From assembly GCF_001949145.1 (NCBI RefSeq), contig NW_019091360.1:1897231-1961230 (forward strand): a stretch of 64,000 nt of DNA, read 5' to 3'. The stretch is from Acanthaster planci (taxonomy: Eukaryota > Echinodermata > Asteroidea > Valvatida > Acanthasteridae). A model generated the notes under the pieces. It was not told the origin of the DNA and searched no databases. It was given only the letters and a program-made list of their open reading frames with translations. Made by a program: the position numbers and the translations under genes. Below, one piece after another: positions 49,601 through 63,870 of the stretch (its first letter is position 1; the number at the start of each line of letters is the position of its first letter).

Positions 49601-52600
49601 GTATGGGTCTGTCATTGTGATAAGCATACACGTACACTTTGTGTTGATTCTTGTTTTTCAAGACATTCTTTTCTGAATAGAATTTAACGATGTTATCGTT
49701 TAATTTGTTTTTGGAATTCCTTTGTGCTAGTGGTTTTTAAAATAAAGTATTTTTAATTAAACATAGAAACAAATGTTTTTACAATAGTGCATGGCATATA
49801 TATGAATACGCTTTTATGCATAACAAATCATGGTTTTATACAGATCAGAAATTTGAGAGTTGGGGGACTTAGGCAATTTCAAACTCAGGCTACAAATGAC
49901 AAGTGAGGAATTACCACCCGCAGTCGGAGTGTAACTTCATTCTTGCAAAACACTCTGGCAATCCTGAAAACAGTCTCTTCCCTCTTTGCCCGGCCACATT
50001 TCATTCCGGTTTTGTTTATGTAGCAAGACGATCGGGACGCAATTTGAATTAAATTTGCATTCATCTAAGCTTCATTTGAAACAATAAAAATTCAATGAAT
50101 GCCAAATGAAGCCGGGCTCGTGTTTGACGTGCGTAAGGGGGCAGCTGAGCGCGCGACACCCCGACGCCACTACCGTTCAACGACTGCCCAACTCCCGCTG
50201 CAGCGGCGCGGCGCTACTCGCTAAGCCTTGGCACTTACGAGTGTCGGGCCAGAACATCAGTGGTTCTGGGGCACGTAGTCTTGCACTCAGGAGGGCTCTC
50301 GTTAGCGCTGCTTGGCACATCCACGGCTGGACAGACCCATGTTTTATGGATGAGCTTAAACACAGAATGAAGCTTTTATTGGGTCCGAAAACCTATTAAT
50401 TGATGATTCACCCGCTTAGTTAACTACGCTTAGAGTTTGTGTCGACCCATGTGCATCTTGAGTTTCGACTTAAGAGTTAAAGCTTGCTACGTGGCTTTGA
50501 AAGTTGTCTGGCCATCTACCATAGGTTTCTTGGCCCATTAAGCAAAGTGGCCATTCGTGTGGACGCAATGTTCATTCAATTCTGCCATAATTTAGAGATC
50601 TTCTCTTAGTACCGGTTTCATCTTCGCCACACAATATCAATTACTTTCGGTTCCGTTCATTCAGTGGAACATTTCTGCAAAACGTTTTCGTGCCCCTACA
50701 CCTGGACTCATTAATAAGCATTCTTTATAACGTTGAGCGGTGTATATGGACCTTTTTTTAAACTGAAATGATTAATAACAAATTGAGGTCAAAAATATCG
50801 AGCAGTCAACCTTGGAAACTCTTGAGAAAGCAATATGGCGATTTTTATATCTTTTTTCTAGGAGATTTGGTTCAAGTTTTCCTTTTCTTTACCTGGGCCC
50901 GCAGGTGCATTCTAACATACAAAACTTCTGTTCATTCAATCATTTCAAAATGTATCATTAAGGCGTTTTTAAAATCAATGATTAAGAGTTGCCTGTTCAG
51001 TGTCTTTTGCATCCATACTGCAAGTCGAATATCTTTGGAAGAATAACTTCTCCCCACAGAGTATGAGTTCATCATTATTCTATTCTAGGTTTTGAAGTTT
51101 GAGATTTCCTCTGCTATTTTGATTGAGCAAAAAGTTAGAACCTTTGTTTTTAAACAAGAGTAAAATTGTATCACCGAAATCGAATAAATAAGGTACATTT
51201 TTGTAATAGGATGTAGTTACGTGACCGTCCGTCTAATTATCGAAATCGAATGCAGATGTGGTCCAAATATTTTGAATTTTCGTTGAACTGAAAAGGCTGA
51301 TGTCAAATTTCTACTTGAGAAAATGAATAAGCGATCTTCGGAAGTGAAGGAACGATGTGCAAAATTGGCCGATGAAACTCGGCAAGTGTTTTTCTCATTT
51401 CATTTGTCCCCTCTTGACAAATAAGGTCAAGTAGTCCAGGGTTTCAAATTTTCCTCGTGACTACAAAACAGCCAATTTCTTAACTTGCAAATGTTAACGA
51501 ATTGCTAAAATACTTCTCAAACGTAAAAGAAGACGAGGCAGTTTTTGAATACATGAATCCGCCTGTACGAGTTCAAAGTTTTGAGAGAGAAAGGATAATT
51601 TTTTTTTTACAAACAGGCCTGGTTAATCGGACATTTTCGGCATGCAAGGGATTTCAGAATAGGTAATTATAGATGCATTAAACAAACTCTCTTTTGGACG
51701 CCCAAGATAATAGAAATTGTCCCATGATCTCACAACATGGTGAAAATATTAAACTAAAAAAATAATCTGTGCGAAAATAGAGTTCTGAGGTTGAAACTGT
51801 GGTGGCATTTCAGTGGGCTCATTAAGTTCACTTCCTCGACGTGGATTTTATCTAAAAACATTTCCCCCTTCTGTCTCTCTCTTCTTTGCCGTTTTCGATG
51901 ACGCAGGGTTTGTTTTTCCTGGCCTAGGGTTCGACAGCTGAACCCGTATAGGCAACGAAGGTCCAATGCAACCATCAAGTTCTCAAGAAAGCAAGCAATA
52001 CACGTATGTGCTTTCTCTACAGTAGGCATGTACGGGGTCGCCATACAAGGAAGACGGGCACACTACAAGGTGCTCCGTGCTATCACAGAGTCAGTTTGTT
52101 AAACAAAAATCATGGATGTAGGCCCAAACTAACAATGGCCCGTTCCAATGTTTGGTATGATTGGGGTTGTTCCTGTACGCTAAAACTCTTTGGCCGAGAA
52201 GACATTTGCTGAAACTTTACTTTCGGCGAGTATCAGCGATTAATACATACTTGACTATATACAATCAGCAGCGATTTTAATTTCAAAAGTGTCACAGTGA
52301 GACCTGAAACATTTTCTCTTTGCATTTGATTGAAAACTGAACATGATTAATATCTGTTTGTATAGTTCAGAGTTTATTCTAGGAAAGTTCTACTAAAACA
52401 AAAATATGGAGGCGCTGCCGTGATCAGTGCATGCACACGTCGGTCATGTTGAATGTTTTGTCTATCATTTTCCCAGGTGATATCGGCTTACTTGAAAAGA
52501 TCTGCTATTAATCAAAGTGAATGCGAAGAGAATAACCAGAAGCAGTGGCAGCGTCCGGGGAGGGATCTAGAGTGGATTTCTCAACTCGTTTTTGTCCCCT

Positions 52601-55600
52601 CTGGGGAAAAACGAAAACAAAAATTGCTTGAAGCCACGCATCTGTTGAATACTGTGTGTCCATGCATGGTTTTGTGTATGCTATGAATAGTTTTGTAGTA
52701 ACACGCTCCTGGTATGCAGAAATTCCACTGTTTGGGCACATCCCGATGTGATGTCCTCGTCAAATTGTACTTGTAAAATTTTAAACCTTTGCACGTGCTG
52801 TGTCATTTGCTCACTTCTCGCGTTTCTTTGTTAAATCTTATTCACTGGTCCTTTTTGAATTTTCTTCTTTGTGTTTGTTTTGCTGTCTGTTTGAAGGCTA
52901 TCAGAGGCACACCGCCAGTATAGCGAAGTCTGAAACGTGGATCCCCGCTCGATGAAATTATCCAAACACTTTCGAAGTTGCACAAGAGGCTAAAACATTG
53001 CCCTCTCCCCTGCTTTTGTGACCGTATTCAAAGCCCCCATAGATCCGCAGAGAGTCCGTCGATTACATTTTCTGACATGTTCCCAGCATGCCGTGACATT
53101 GCCTTCCGTTAAGATGGCATTGCTATTTTCAGACAGGAGTCGGTATGTCAGAGGTCAAATGCTACCATTGCCAACATGCTCTGCATCAGCGTCGTGTTGG
53201 CTCCTAGGTCTTCTACAAAGACGGCAAACCATGGCCGTGCTTCTGTGTGCCTCGATTATGCCGGAGCTGTCATGCATGTTATTGACAGAGAGGCCTAATG
53301 TTACCCCAGCATGCAAGTGTTCATAATCATGATTTGATGAATGTGTGCATGTGTGGTTTCTGGGACGGATGTCGATGAGGTTTGCCCATTTCCCACGTCA
53401 TCCAACCGCGCAAGCTGTTGGATGATTTGCAGGAAATTTCTGGCTTAATGAAGTGGTAAATTTTTTTTCTTTTGTTATTCCAGCCAAAACGGGTGCATTG
53501 GGCATCGCAGGGTTGCGATTGGAATGATATCTAATGTTGCACAACATCACGAAACTGCGCGAATCGCTGCTAATGACATCGTCCCCAGGTTGAATAGTGT
53601 TCGACGCAATGGTTTTGGTTACTCCTGTGAGGTCGAGGAAAGAGCTTCATACCAGCCCATTTAAACTTTTTAGACAACAGTGAAAAGTTGAAATATCCAC
53701 GCCCTGCTATTCGCTAGGAATGATCCTTATTCGATGTTGGGACCACGACATTCATGTACATGTGTAATGCACGCATATCACATGTGCACGATTAACTTCA
53801 GACATTGTAGCATTGCAATAGTGGTCCACACCGCACCGCGGGCCCAACGTGTTTTCGACCTGTCCATATCTTTCAATCGCCTTGTGTGTTGACCTATGAC
53901 TGAGATTACAGGTAAAATATACAAAATACTTCTTAAAATAATCAATGCTACAGTGGAAAAATAAAAATTATTCTATGTATTTCGTCCAAACTTTTAAACC
54001 AGTTATTCTCCAAAATTCTCAAGCACGTTGTAGTCCAGTTCTCAGACCGAATTGTGTATCGTTGGTCAAAAAGTGAATGTTGGTCAAACAGTAGGCGTTG
54101 GTGAAGGAGCAGCCGTTTCAGTTGAAGGCTAAGAGTAGTTGTCACAGATTGTAAGGGGAAACAGATTAATTATTGTTATATTTTGTTCAAGTCGTTTAGC
54201 AAGGCCACAAGTTGTCGGAGATGGGTTCAATTTTGCCCATCTAAACAAATTACACAAAATAAGAGAAAATTCAAATCAACACATTGATAACTTCGCATTA
54301 TGTTGCATAGGCATTGGGGCGTCCAATTATCTTTTACCTCTGATTTAAATATTTGACTTGTCCGCTATTTAAATGCTACTACAAATGTATACAAATTATT
54401 TCAATTGAAATATTTTTAAATAAATGACATAATTAATGAGGTGGAAATCAAAATGACTCTACAAACAAAACATGAAGTAGCGATAATTTCAGCCATTGAG
54501 TGTTTGGTCTTGGTCTTCGCATCAGGTCTTCCCAATCGTTTACATCCATAAATAACCAACTGAGTTAAATGTGAAAACGTTTACTGCATTGTTATGAACG
54601 AAATACTCTCTCATCAGTGCGACATTAATCATGGCAGATTTTCCTTTGACAGTTTTTGAATGGTAGGAGAAATGACCAGTGTAGCTGTGCCCAGAACAGT
54701 CGAACAGCTTTCAAACAGAGATTTATCCATCCGAAAAATGTTTTCTTTATTTCCCTATTGTGTGAACAGAATATAAACAGGCGAGATAAATCCCGTATCT
54801 TGTCATCTTTTACGGCACATCGACGGTGTAAATCTGACCGTAGGCCTCATTATCACAGCAACACGAGATAATATCTGCCCCCGGGGAACAAGGGGCTTAG
54901 AGCCCCCAGAGTTTACCCGGCTTGACTCAGCCGAGCGGCGGTCCAACCGCGGGCGAACGACAAACCCCACCAGGCCCACTCGCCTCTCCGGCCGATTGCC
55001 ACTTTCCCCCTCTCCCGACGAGTCATGATAGTCCGTCAATCTGCATATTCATGATTCATTGAAGGCCAAGTAGATCAGAATTCTGAAAGTTTGAGTCGTT
55101 CCTGAACTGAACTAATTAAAATGAGCCTACATCTGTAGGCAGATATCACCTTGGATTCAAATCATAGTGTTTATCAAGATTGGAATTAAAATGAGATAGG
55201 TTTCAGAACGTGTGATAACTTAATCAGTATCGTGAATGGAGCCCCTCCATTATTGCACAGAGCAAATACGTGTATATCCATTTTGGAATCACTCTTTAAT
55301 ATTCATGAAGTGTGAAGGTTTTTCTCCGTCAAAATCTCCTTTGATATGCAAATTTCTCTTTCAAAATCTAAAGAGACAAACAGCCTTTTCAAGTCGCCCC
55401 GCTGGAGCCACTTCGTATGCCCTCTACAGATTTTTGTTTTAAATTTCCTTGAGTTTTCATGTATTTGCCTCTACCAGCCCGGTTAACAGCCTGTGAGGCT
55501 GTGCTTTAAAAATGCTATCATGTACTCGACCCACTGCCGTCAACTCCCGAGTTATGCACGACAACTTTGACCCCAAAATCACTTGTTTCTGTTGGAAACG

Positions 55601-58600
55601 TTCAGTTTAGAGCTGCACGATTGTTCACATAATTTGTTGGCAAGGACGGGCCGTGCTTAATTCATATGTATTAACCCACATACATTTCGGACTTATATAA
55701 AGCAATGCAAAAAGACTCTCAGTGTTTCAAAACACTGGCGGGTGATAACACATTGCAGGATATCTTCTCTGGCCGAAATTAAAGATGATATCGTAACTCT
55801 ATTGTAACTGGTGGCCTATTCCAAGCTTAAGTTAGTTTTCAGCGAAACATTTCGGATTCCCCAACGACTACTCTCCTTCTGTCCGCGTTTCGTTCATGGC
55901 AAACAGCTCCCTGTTGGGCACGTTCTAAATCAGTGTAGGTTTTACATGTTACCCCGCTGGTGTTACCCGATCCTTTCCACTCGCCACCCGAGTTAGTTAA
56001 AATAAAAAACTGAAAGTCACGGCCCATTAGCGGCCGACAGACACAATTCAGATGACTAAAAGGTAACGTAACAAATATTTATATCCGCCATAAACCTCGC
56101 CTCTGTGCCGCATTCTCGACCAACAAAGAAATGATTCATGCTTGTGGACAAATACTTGGGAAGGTTTTCATTTCATTTTAGCATCCGCCACTTTGCTTTC
56201 ATCACATTTTACGCAATACGTCTCTTCTTTTTGGTGCCTACTTAAGTCCTCTTTATATCATTTTCCATCGTTCAGTCGTTTTATTTCACCATGACGTTTA
56301 TTTGTTTTGGTTTTTTTTTTATTATTCTCTCAAGAACAGATTCACCCGAAAGTTGATCAAACTTGATAGTTTTTATTGCAAAATTTTTTCTCTAATTTCT
56401 GTAGTGATCATTTTACCAAGCTTTCATTGCAATTCGGTGTTCCCGCTGTTGTTTTGTTCCCGCTTTGACAGAGCGGAGTTACTGGGTAGCATTTGTCTAA
56501 TTCGGAAATAAACCTGGGTAATCTGGAAATACACTTGAATCTGAGCTCACTTTGACAATCTTTCGCAGGTAATAAAAACCCACTATTCAGAAATTAATCC
56601 CAATCTAATTTCCCGCGCAATCTTAAAAGCATACCAGATCCATATTACGATAATAACAAATAATGAGAAAAGTGCTACCAAAACACCTGCAGACGAATTT
56701 AAGCAATAATGTGATGTGACAATTTTTTTTTTTGCCGTCGACAACGTTTCAAAAAATATACTGGTACATACTGTGTTTAAATGACCTAATGCGCAGAACG
56801 ATTCGTCCGCTGACACGAAATACGATCTTTCACGACCAGGCACCAAATCGTGGCAGAGCAAACGGGACACTTCTGTCACTTCCTTTTCGATTCTCCTGAA
56901 GAAATCGGGGGAGAGTATTGGCCGCCGGTGGATTTGAGCGGCAGCCCGCAGAGCTTATCATGGGGCTTGGAGCGCAACCGGACCCGTCGCAAAGCCCTCG
57001 TAAGCGCCGGTCAAGTCGCCGCGAGTGATTGCTCATGATGACCAGTGCCGATTGACGTGGGATTACGCCGTCAAACCGCCGTTTTTGTACATCAACGGAG
57101 CCGGACCCGTCATCAGAAGAACAACTTGGCATGCAGGGAGTTCTTTCTTCCATGGAGACACGGTGCACCGAGATTTCTCGGCCCGACGATCTCTTCGTTG
57201 TACGGGCGGGGAAGGGGCTGAAAACACGCTCTCGTCACTGTGTCCGTCCTTTTCTTTCGTGGCTGTAAATGGCGCCAAAAGTTAATCCCCAAATCCCACA
57301 GAAAGAAAAACCACTTCAGTTATCCCTTGCGAAATTGGTTAGTGTCTTGACTCTATAAAACGGGGAGAATTTGCGGCCACTTCATCCATCAGCGTTTTAT
57401 CAGCGCTGGACCATTTTATCACAGGTCGGCAAATGGAGGAAACTGGACAATGAGTGGATTGGCGATTTAAAAAGTGGTACAATTTGTGTCAACAGCTGCC
57501 GTTTCTTTGACGAAAAGGTTTTGGAATCCTACCAAGGAATGAAGCCCTACCGATTTTTTTAGGGGGAGAGGGGCTAAAGGTCATTAAACCGTAGCATAAT
57601 ATCATAGCATTCTGTATCCATGACCATTTTAATGCACCAATGAGATCCACTAAAGGTTTACTTCATAAAGGTTTCAGCTTTTTCTCTTTCTAGCGTTTCT
57701 AACCAAGCCTTAAATGTCTGTTGTGGCCTGATTTAGAAATTTCTGATTGGATTTTTTTATTTTATTCATTCTGACATAAATGTCACTGGTCGTGGAAAGG
57801 TCTTTAAGACCCATATTCAAGCCACTGCCCCGTAAAATACTAATATAAATTTACATAACAGGATAGAGAGCATAAGAAATTAACTCTGGGTAAAGTAAGT
57901 AAATTGTAACAAAACAGATAAAATGAAGTAAAATGGCGAAAAACGTAGTCATTAAAATATACGAATAATTAAAAACCATAAGCAGCAATCCAAGTAACTA
58001 ACACGAAAAAACAAGTAGATCATAAAATGAAATGAGGATTTGTCAACCCCTAATGAAGAGCAGTAGTGCGAGCAGTCAATGAATCCTCGAAACACAGGTT
58101 TGTCTTGCCCGTCATCAGACACCACATCGTGATATGCGTTTTGTCCAACCTTGGCCTCGTTCAGTCGCCTAATGAGGTTATTTAGGCACCGAAAACAAAA
58201 TTATCAACGAAAATGCTGCCAAAAGCCATTACCTTTTTAGTCGTAGAATATTTTCACCGAGCGTCATCCGGCTTCTTCAGTCAACAAAGGACTTTATCTT
58301 TGCCATGTTAATAACATACCAAGATTCTTTTGAAATACGAATTTGCTCCACCGTCCTTGGATGATCTACAATTATAGCAAAGATTTCCACCGAGGCTCAA
58401 AGTTCCCATGACTATCATGAATGGTTTATAGTTCTTTTGTGTTTTTCCCTTAACCATTGAACGTCGGCATCTACTCGAAGCGTAATGAAACCTTGATAAT
58501 GTCTATGCAGGCGGTTTGTAAAGGTATGAAAGAATCGATTCTCGACAATCAGAAATCAATTTGTCCATGGTGACTTATGCACTCGAACTCGAAAACATTT

Positions 58601-58949
58601 ATACTCGAAAACATACATATGTATAGAAACAGTTTAAAAGGTTCTTGTGAAGATATTCGAAGGTTTTTGTGAACCAATTCCGTGTCCGCATAGGAGTGCT
58701 TCGTTTATCGACAAACTTAATTGCACGTGCAATTCCACCATGCCCTGAGACATGTTGACTCGCTAAATGGCGCCTCTTTCATGAATTTCCTGACAATTGT
58801 GTCTGCCCGTGCTCTCTTCAGTTGACATGTATGTCCGTTGCCAGTTTCGGCTTCACCTAGAAACACGCATGCATGTTTTAGAGCAATTTCTTTGAACCAC
58901 GGATCATAAAGCTTGACACTTTAGCACAAGGTCGGTTCATTAACACTGC
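46690..58949. other. Gene-free stretch
   Basis: No known protein or RNA is recognised. Complex GC-richer blocks lie at 47700-48450, 50100-50350, 53000-53420, 54860-55030 and 56850-57290. AT-rich sequence dominates 49380-49850, 50640-51720 and 53930-54600. A TATAAAA (57354) with an inverted CCAAT 20 bp upstream occurs without a convincing downstream gene. Confidence 0.5.
47540..47617. repeat. Diverged tandem duplication, unit about 39 bp
   Basis: CTTTTGCTTGATGCAAAA at 47540 and CTTTTGCTTGATGTAAAA at 47578 begin two adjacent units, each ending in GGCAACAT or GACAACAT. This indicates a local duplication followed by divergence. Confidence 0.65.
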
Positions 58950-59337
58950 ATGGGCGTGAATCCCGGGGGATGGGAGGGGTATATGTCCTCTGCTTTTTGG
59001 CGTGGGATGGGCTACTCAACCCTCCCCCCCACACACACACACGGATACACCCACACGCGCACGCGCACACATGTCATTGTAAGATAAGAATTAAATCTGA
59101 TTGTAAAGAATTTTTAGACTTTTCAACAACCAAAATGCATTCAATTCACTCAAAAAGGGAGGACAATAAAAAACGCCATATGCTGTTCTAATGCGAGATT
59201 CTGTATGAATGTAATATATTACAGATATACATCTGTATCATGAACTAGATAGTGTCATATTTTCAAATTTCCATGGCCAGGCAAGTCATCCCCCACAATT
59301 CCCCATCTTCCCAATTTCCGGCGCAAATTGACGCCGA
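58950..59337. mobile_element. Non-autonomous DNA transposon, copy 2 of the 31020-31383 family
   Basis: The left end GGGCGTGAATCCCGGGGGAT is partly mirrored by the right end, whose reverse complement reads GGCGTCAATTTGCGCCGGAA. The body aligns along its length, same orientation, with 31020-31383. Shared landmarks are GATTGTRAAGAATTTTT, ATTACAGATATACATC, GGCAAGTCATCC and AATTTCCGGC. The C-run/CACACA segment of copy 1 is here an expanded CA/CG microsatellite. No coding capacity. Confidence 0.8.
59030..59072. repeat. CA/CG microsatellite inside the transposon copy
   Basis: Alternating CA and CG dinucleotides, a Z-DNA-prone tract, lie where copy 1 has only CCCACACA followed by T7. Confidence 0.85.
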
Positions 59338-62300
59338 TGAAGAATGGGTGGTTATCTCATCGCTAGTTTTACATGCATTTACAAATGAGCATACAATCAG
59401 ACCAATTTCATGACTCGCTACGACAGTTTGAAGGTGACATTTTCATGAACAATCGGTTTAGGTGCAACTGTAAACGGTGAGCTGTGTTGCAGTGGGTGCA
59501 TTTCCTCTTTAGGCCGAGTCCTGTGATCAGGGGACGGTACATTTCAGTTTGATCGAAGAACATTGCCCTTGAGTTGAGTTCCCAAACGCGAGATGTCCTT
59601 TGAGACTTGGGTAGCATCAGTCATTGGGACACGTGACATGCAACTGTCCCGTTCCATTCCAATCCTTGCCGATTCTGTGGACAATCGTCCCCCAAGGAAA
59701 TGGTCCATCCCTTTAGACTTACCGCGATTCGTCGTACTCTGATTTTATAATCCTTGCTTGGTGAGCGCACACACTCTTGCCTGTCCTCTGGCAGGGTTTT
59801 AAAAGAGAGACCAATAATCCTTCCCTCAAATAGTCCACGGACCTGCAACGGCACGTACACTCTCGAGCGGTTGAGAAAATATATTTAGGCTTGCTGTCTC
59901 TGCTAGAGGCAGTCGATGCCAGCCGTTATTCTGACCATCATTGGAAAGGTATACACTCTCAACCCCATTGATATCTTAAAATAGTTATTGCATTTGCAAA
60001 ATTTGGGAGATAATTTCTCCTTGACCTTTTGGTGTTGCATATAAGGGTTAAAATCTCGTTTGCCTAACATTATTTGTACAGACATTACTGTCGGCAAATC
60101 GATGGCAAAGTTTGACAGAAAGATCGCCTGAACAGTCATAATATCATTTGTCAGTCTTTCTCCTCTCGCTCCGTTTGTAGATTGGGAACGATAATACCCT
60201 GGATCTGTCAGCGGTGCTAGCCCATGCTTAAGTCTTCTATGCTACCGTCAGCGCTGCTGAAGGGTGTCACTTGAAACAAACACATCGGGTAAGATGGTGA
60301 GACATAGAGGCGTTATGGGTGCTTGAGGCTGCGATGGTGTGACTTTATGAGGTACGGGCCGTCGGGGATTTGTTCCTTGGAGGTGTGGCCGCCACTGTTC
60401 CATCCGAGCAGGAGATAGTGCACCAACGTGAATGTCTTTACAAGTCACCTGATGTCGACAAACTGCCTGCTATGGAGGGCTTTTCAGGCCACGGTATAGG
60501 CTGACTTATACTAGTGCACAGCCAAAAACAAAACATGAAGGCCGTGCCCGTTACTCCAACTGTATCACACACTTCTTTTAGCTTAAGGTATTTACATTTC
60601 CACCGTGAACTCGTAGATTTGTTGTGGGTGTCACGATTACAACAACCTAATTCGTTCTACTGCGCTGAAGATGCGGATTGCCAAATTACTAAAATGGTTG
60701 GCAGAGGATGAATTTCGTTTTTTTACGGGCTACTCGAGACGGACTTGTCACAAAGCATAATAAATGAGATATTAGAAGGTGCGAATTGGAAATGGAATTC
60801 CATTCTAATATAAGTCTTACCAAGATAAAGAACTCTTGGGAACCAAGAGCAACATTTTTTTAAAATTCGGTCAGAAAATAAGGAGTGCTGCAGTATGATT
60901 GGGTAGGTTTTCCTTCCCCAGTTGGTGTGCAATACTCTCATGGTCAACAGAGGCCCTCAATCACATAGTTTCAAAAGCGACCAGAACCCAGCACTCCACC
61001 GACGGTCTGTTCATACGAAGTGTTCAATCTTCATGGTGGCAACTATGGGCCCCCTTACACCGAGGGATCTTCTATAAACATACCCCCCCAAATGCAGTCT
61101 AGTTTTCTAGCTTTATTCTACTGCTTCCCGTTCCTATTGCGGATGACCTGCGGTGACGCTCCCCTCACCGATTTCCCTTCGTTTCCCCTCACCACCCTTC
61201 CCTTGCCCCACTGCATTTCCTGGACACACCCATATTTATTGACCACCTACACCCCCCCCCGCTGCACGGCCTCGAATTACTCCTCTCTTAAATATACCAG
61301 CCATCTTATTTTTAGCGTCGGAGATCGTGTCATTGCCCACCTTTGCCCGTGCTCCTTGTTCTAGAATCATCATCGGCGTTGCCCTTATCAGGATTTCCTC
61401 TTCTCTCTCCCCCTCTGCTGTGACTGCTGGGGACCGCATTGCGGTCAGTCGGTCTCCAGAGATCCAGGACGAGCGCCTCTGAATCTTGAGCCATGCGAAG
61501 CCGGGAGCCTTCACGGTTCCCAAGTCCCCTTTCCTCTGAGCCGAGTTAATAGTGTCATGTCTTTGACACAAACCAGCGCCCGTATCTCCCCTTCTCCGAT
61601 TTCGACGCAATAAAAACGCGGCCTCATTCCGAGCTGCACGTATCTCTGTGTCGGTCTTCTTTTTTTTTTTAATTTTGGAAAATGTTTGATTCTCTCGTCG
61701 CGCCTGTGGCTCATTTCAGAATCTCTCATTTTTTTTCTCGTTGATTGCTTCGTAGCTATCAGCGAGGGGGTGGTCACGGCTTGGATTTTCGGAACACAGT
61801 GCGTGAATGAAACATCAATCCATGTGCCGATGATGACACGGTTTTATAATATTGAACGACTCTTGAACAGAGCCGAGAGCGTCGTGTGTTTGACGTGTTT
61901 TTATATGCACAAAATGCCTTTTCTGTAGTGTCAGGTGATTATTCTGAAAAAGTACACCCGAGGAATAGCCAGCATTGTCAAAAACCCGGACAAGAGTTTA
62001 GCCCGTGCCAAATTCAAAGCGGTGCCCCCGAAAGTTGTAGTATGAGGATAGCAGAATATTTTCCTGGAGTCCTCGCGTCAAAATCTAGCTAACGTTTCCA
62101 CGTATAGAAATTTCTGTGTCAGCAGTTATAAGTTTGCCTAATTTTTCGCTGCTACATTTTTTGGAGTAATTATCTCACTCTCTGATGCAATTTTGGATAT
62201 CAAGGATTTCGTTTGTAAGAAATGTTAGAGTTCAAATCACTGTGTTTACATGGCTCAAAATAAAAAAAGGGAGAATCTTAATTTTCAGCTTTTGAAGGAT

Positions 62301-63640
62301 TTCCAAAAGCTTTTAATTGGGCTTTATAAGCTATGAAGGATATTTTGTTAAACAAAGGGGTAACGTTTATACAAGGTTTCGGGCTCAGTTGTCGGCTCCT
62401 TCTATAATAGTGAGGTATCCAGCAGGGATATACGTTGTCATTTTTTTTATCGAAAGCCTGAACACTTTAGCAATGCGCCTGCATCTTCCTTCAGGGAAAT
62501 CTTCTTGGGATAAGAAAAATTGACCGATTATTTCTGAAAACATCCAACTTCTGCCTTTCCCCGACTAACAACCTGGATAGGCCACTGCGCTGTCGCACGC
62601 CGTCCTGCTTACATTTTATGCATGAATTCACATCAGGCTTAGTGCAGCTTCCACAAGATCTGAAAAATCGGGTCCTTGTAACATTGACAAGACCTGAAAA
62701 TACATCTTTTCCTGGATCATTTCTGGTATCCCTGGATCTTTTTTTTTTCCCCTTCTGGGTTTTTCCCCTAGTTTGGTGTCTCTTGCTCCGGGGATCACCA
62801 CACCTCTGCTATGTTGTCAAGTCCCCACTACGTGATTTGAAGGTGAATCCCCCACTGCCGTGCATCTGTGTCGCTCGACTCCCGAGTTTTCCGTGCCAGA
62901 TTGTTATTTCCCTGCTCGCCCAACCGTCACCTGAATTAATCGACTTCATTATAGCTGGTGACGTGAGGGAGGGAACACTTGTGATAGCGGATCCATATTT
63001 CAACAACTTTTCAATTTTTAAAGAGCACGCGGCCAGGGATGCAAGGAGCGGCTTTGGCCCCCTTTTCTTCTCCCGTCGTTCCGCGCCGATGTCTCGCCCA
63101 CGCCACGAGGCGCGAGCTGCCCGATTGCCGGGCTCGCGGTGGGCTCCCTACGGTACTAATGAATAGCTGATTACACACATTTGGTGAAATTTGCGCCTCC
63201 CGGAGGAGCGAAAGCGACACGCCACAAATGCTCGCCTTGTTGGACGCGCTCCTTCCCCGCCAAGTGTACGTCATTCGGGACAGCACTTTCGGACGTGCAG
63301 ATCATACAAGACGCCGCATGCGGGGTGGACCCCGCTCAGTCTATCGCAACGGTTGGAAGCCCGTGGTAGATGTGGTCTACACGGTGGAAACACGAGCCCT
63401 CCAACGGGAGGGGAGCCGAGGTGTTGCCTGCACCATTGCACTCTGCACCAAATGAGGTTTATTTGGCGGGAAAACGTGACATCCTTACCAAAAAACCATC
63501 ACCCTCTCGGCCTCCCAAACATCTGTTGTATCGTCTGTGGGCTGGCTACATGACGGGGCTCTACGCCATAGTACTCCACTCAAGCGGGACCGCTGCATAA
63601 AAGCTCAGCCCGGCTCCCCCTCTCCTGCGGAGGGGTTCCC
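59338..63640. other. Gene-free stretch
   Basis: An E-box in GACACGTGAC is near 59629. GC-richer blocks lie at 61090-61620 and 62850-63460. The 182-codon frame at 62618-63166 has no recognisable domain and mixed composition. Confidence 0.5.
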
Positions 63641-63870
63641 CTCTCAACACCTCGGAATGGCGATGAGTAAAAGGCCTCATTGGCGTAATGACCGTTAATT
63701 CGAGGTGCTGCATGAATAAGCGATGCCAGCGCCGGAGCTGTGCCATCATCAACTCGGCGTAATTTTCCGCGTCTGTGATTACGGCCAATCTGCAGCCCTA
63801 ATGGCAACGAGGGTGCGCACTTCCAAATGGCCATTTTAATTTGGCTACTTAATGGCGGGAAGAATATCAT
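63640..63870. promoter_or_regulatory. Candidate regulatory block rich in TAAT cores
   Basis: Homeodomain cores appear as GTAATGA, GTTAATTC, GTAATTTT, GATTACGG, CTAATGG, TTTAATTT and TTAATGG across 230 bp, with a CCAAT (GGCCAATC) between. The sequence is otherwise non-repetitive and fairly GC-rich. Enhancer function is inferred. Confidence 0.3.

Noticed and set aside
50249-50269. CCAGAAC-7-GTTCTGG inverted repeat, glucocorticoid-response-like
   Set aside because: The spacer is 7 with a diverged half-site arrangement, not the 3-bp spacing steroid receptors need.
57334-57562. TATAAAA with upstream inverted CCAAT and a 63-codon frame
   Set aside because: The frame lacks an ATG near the expected start and resembles nothing; motif pairs of this kind occur by chance in AT-rich DNA.
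62618-63166. 182-codon frame on the plus strand
   Set aside because: Composition changes abruptly from hydrophobic to Arg/Ala-rich, following the base composition rather than a protein fold.
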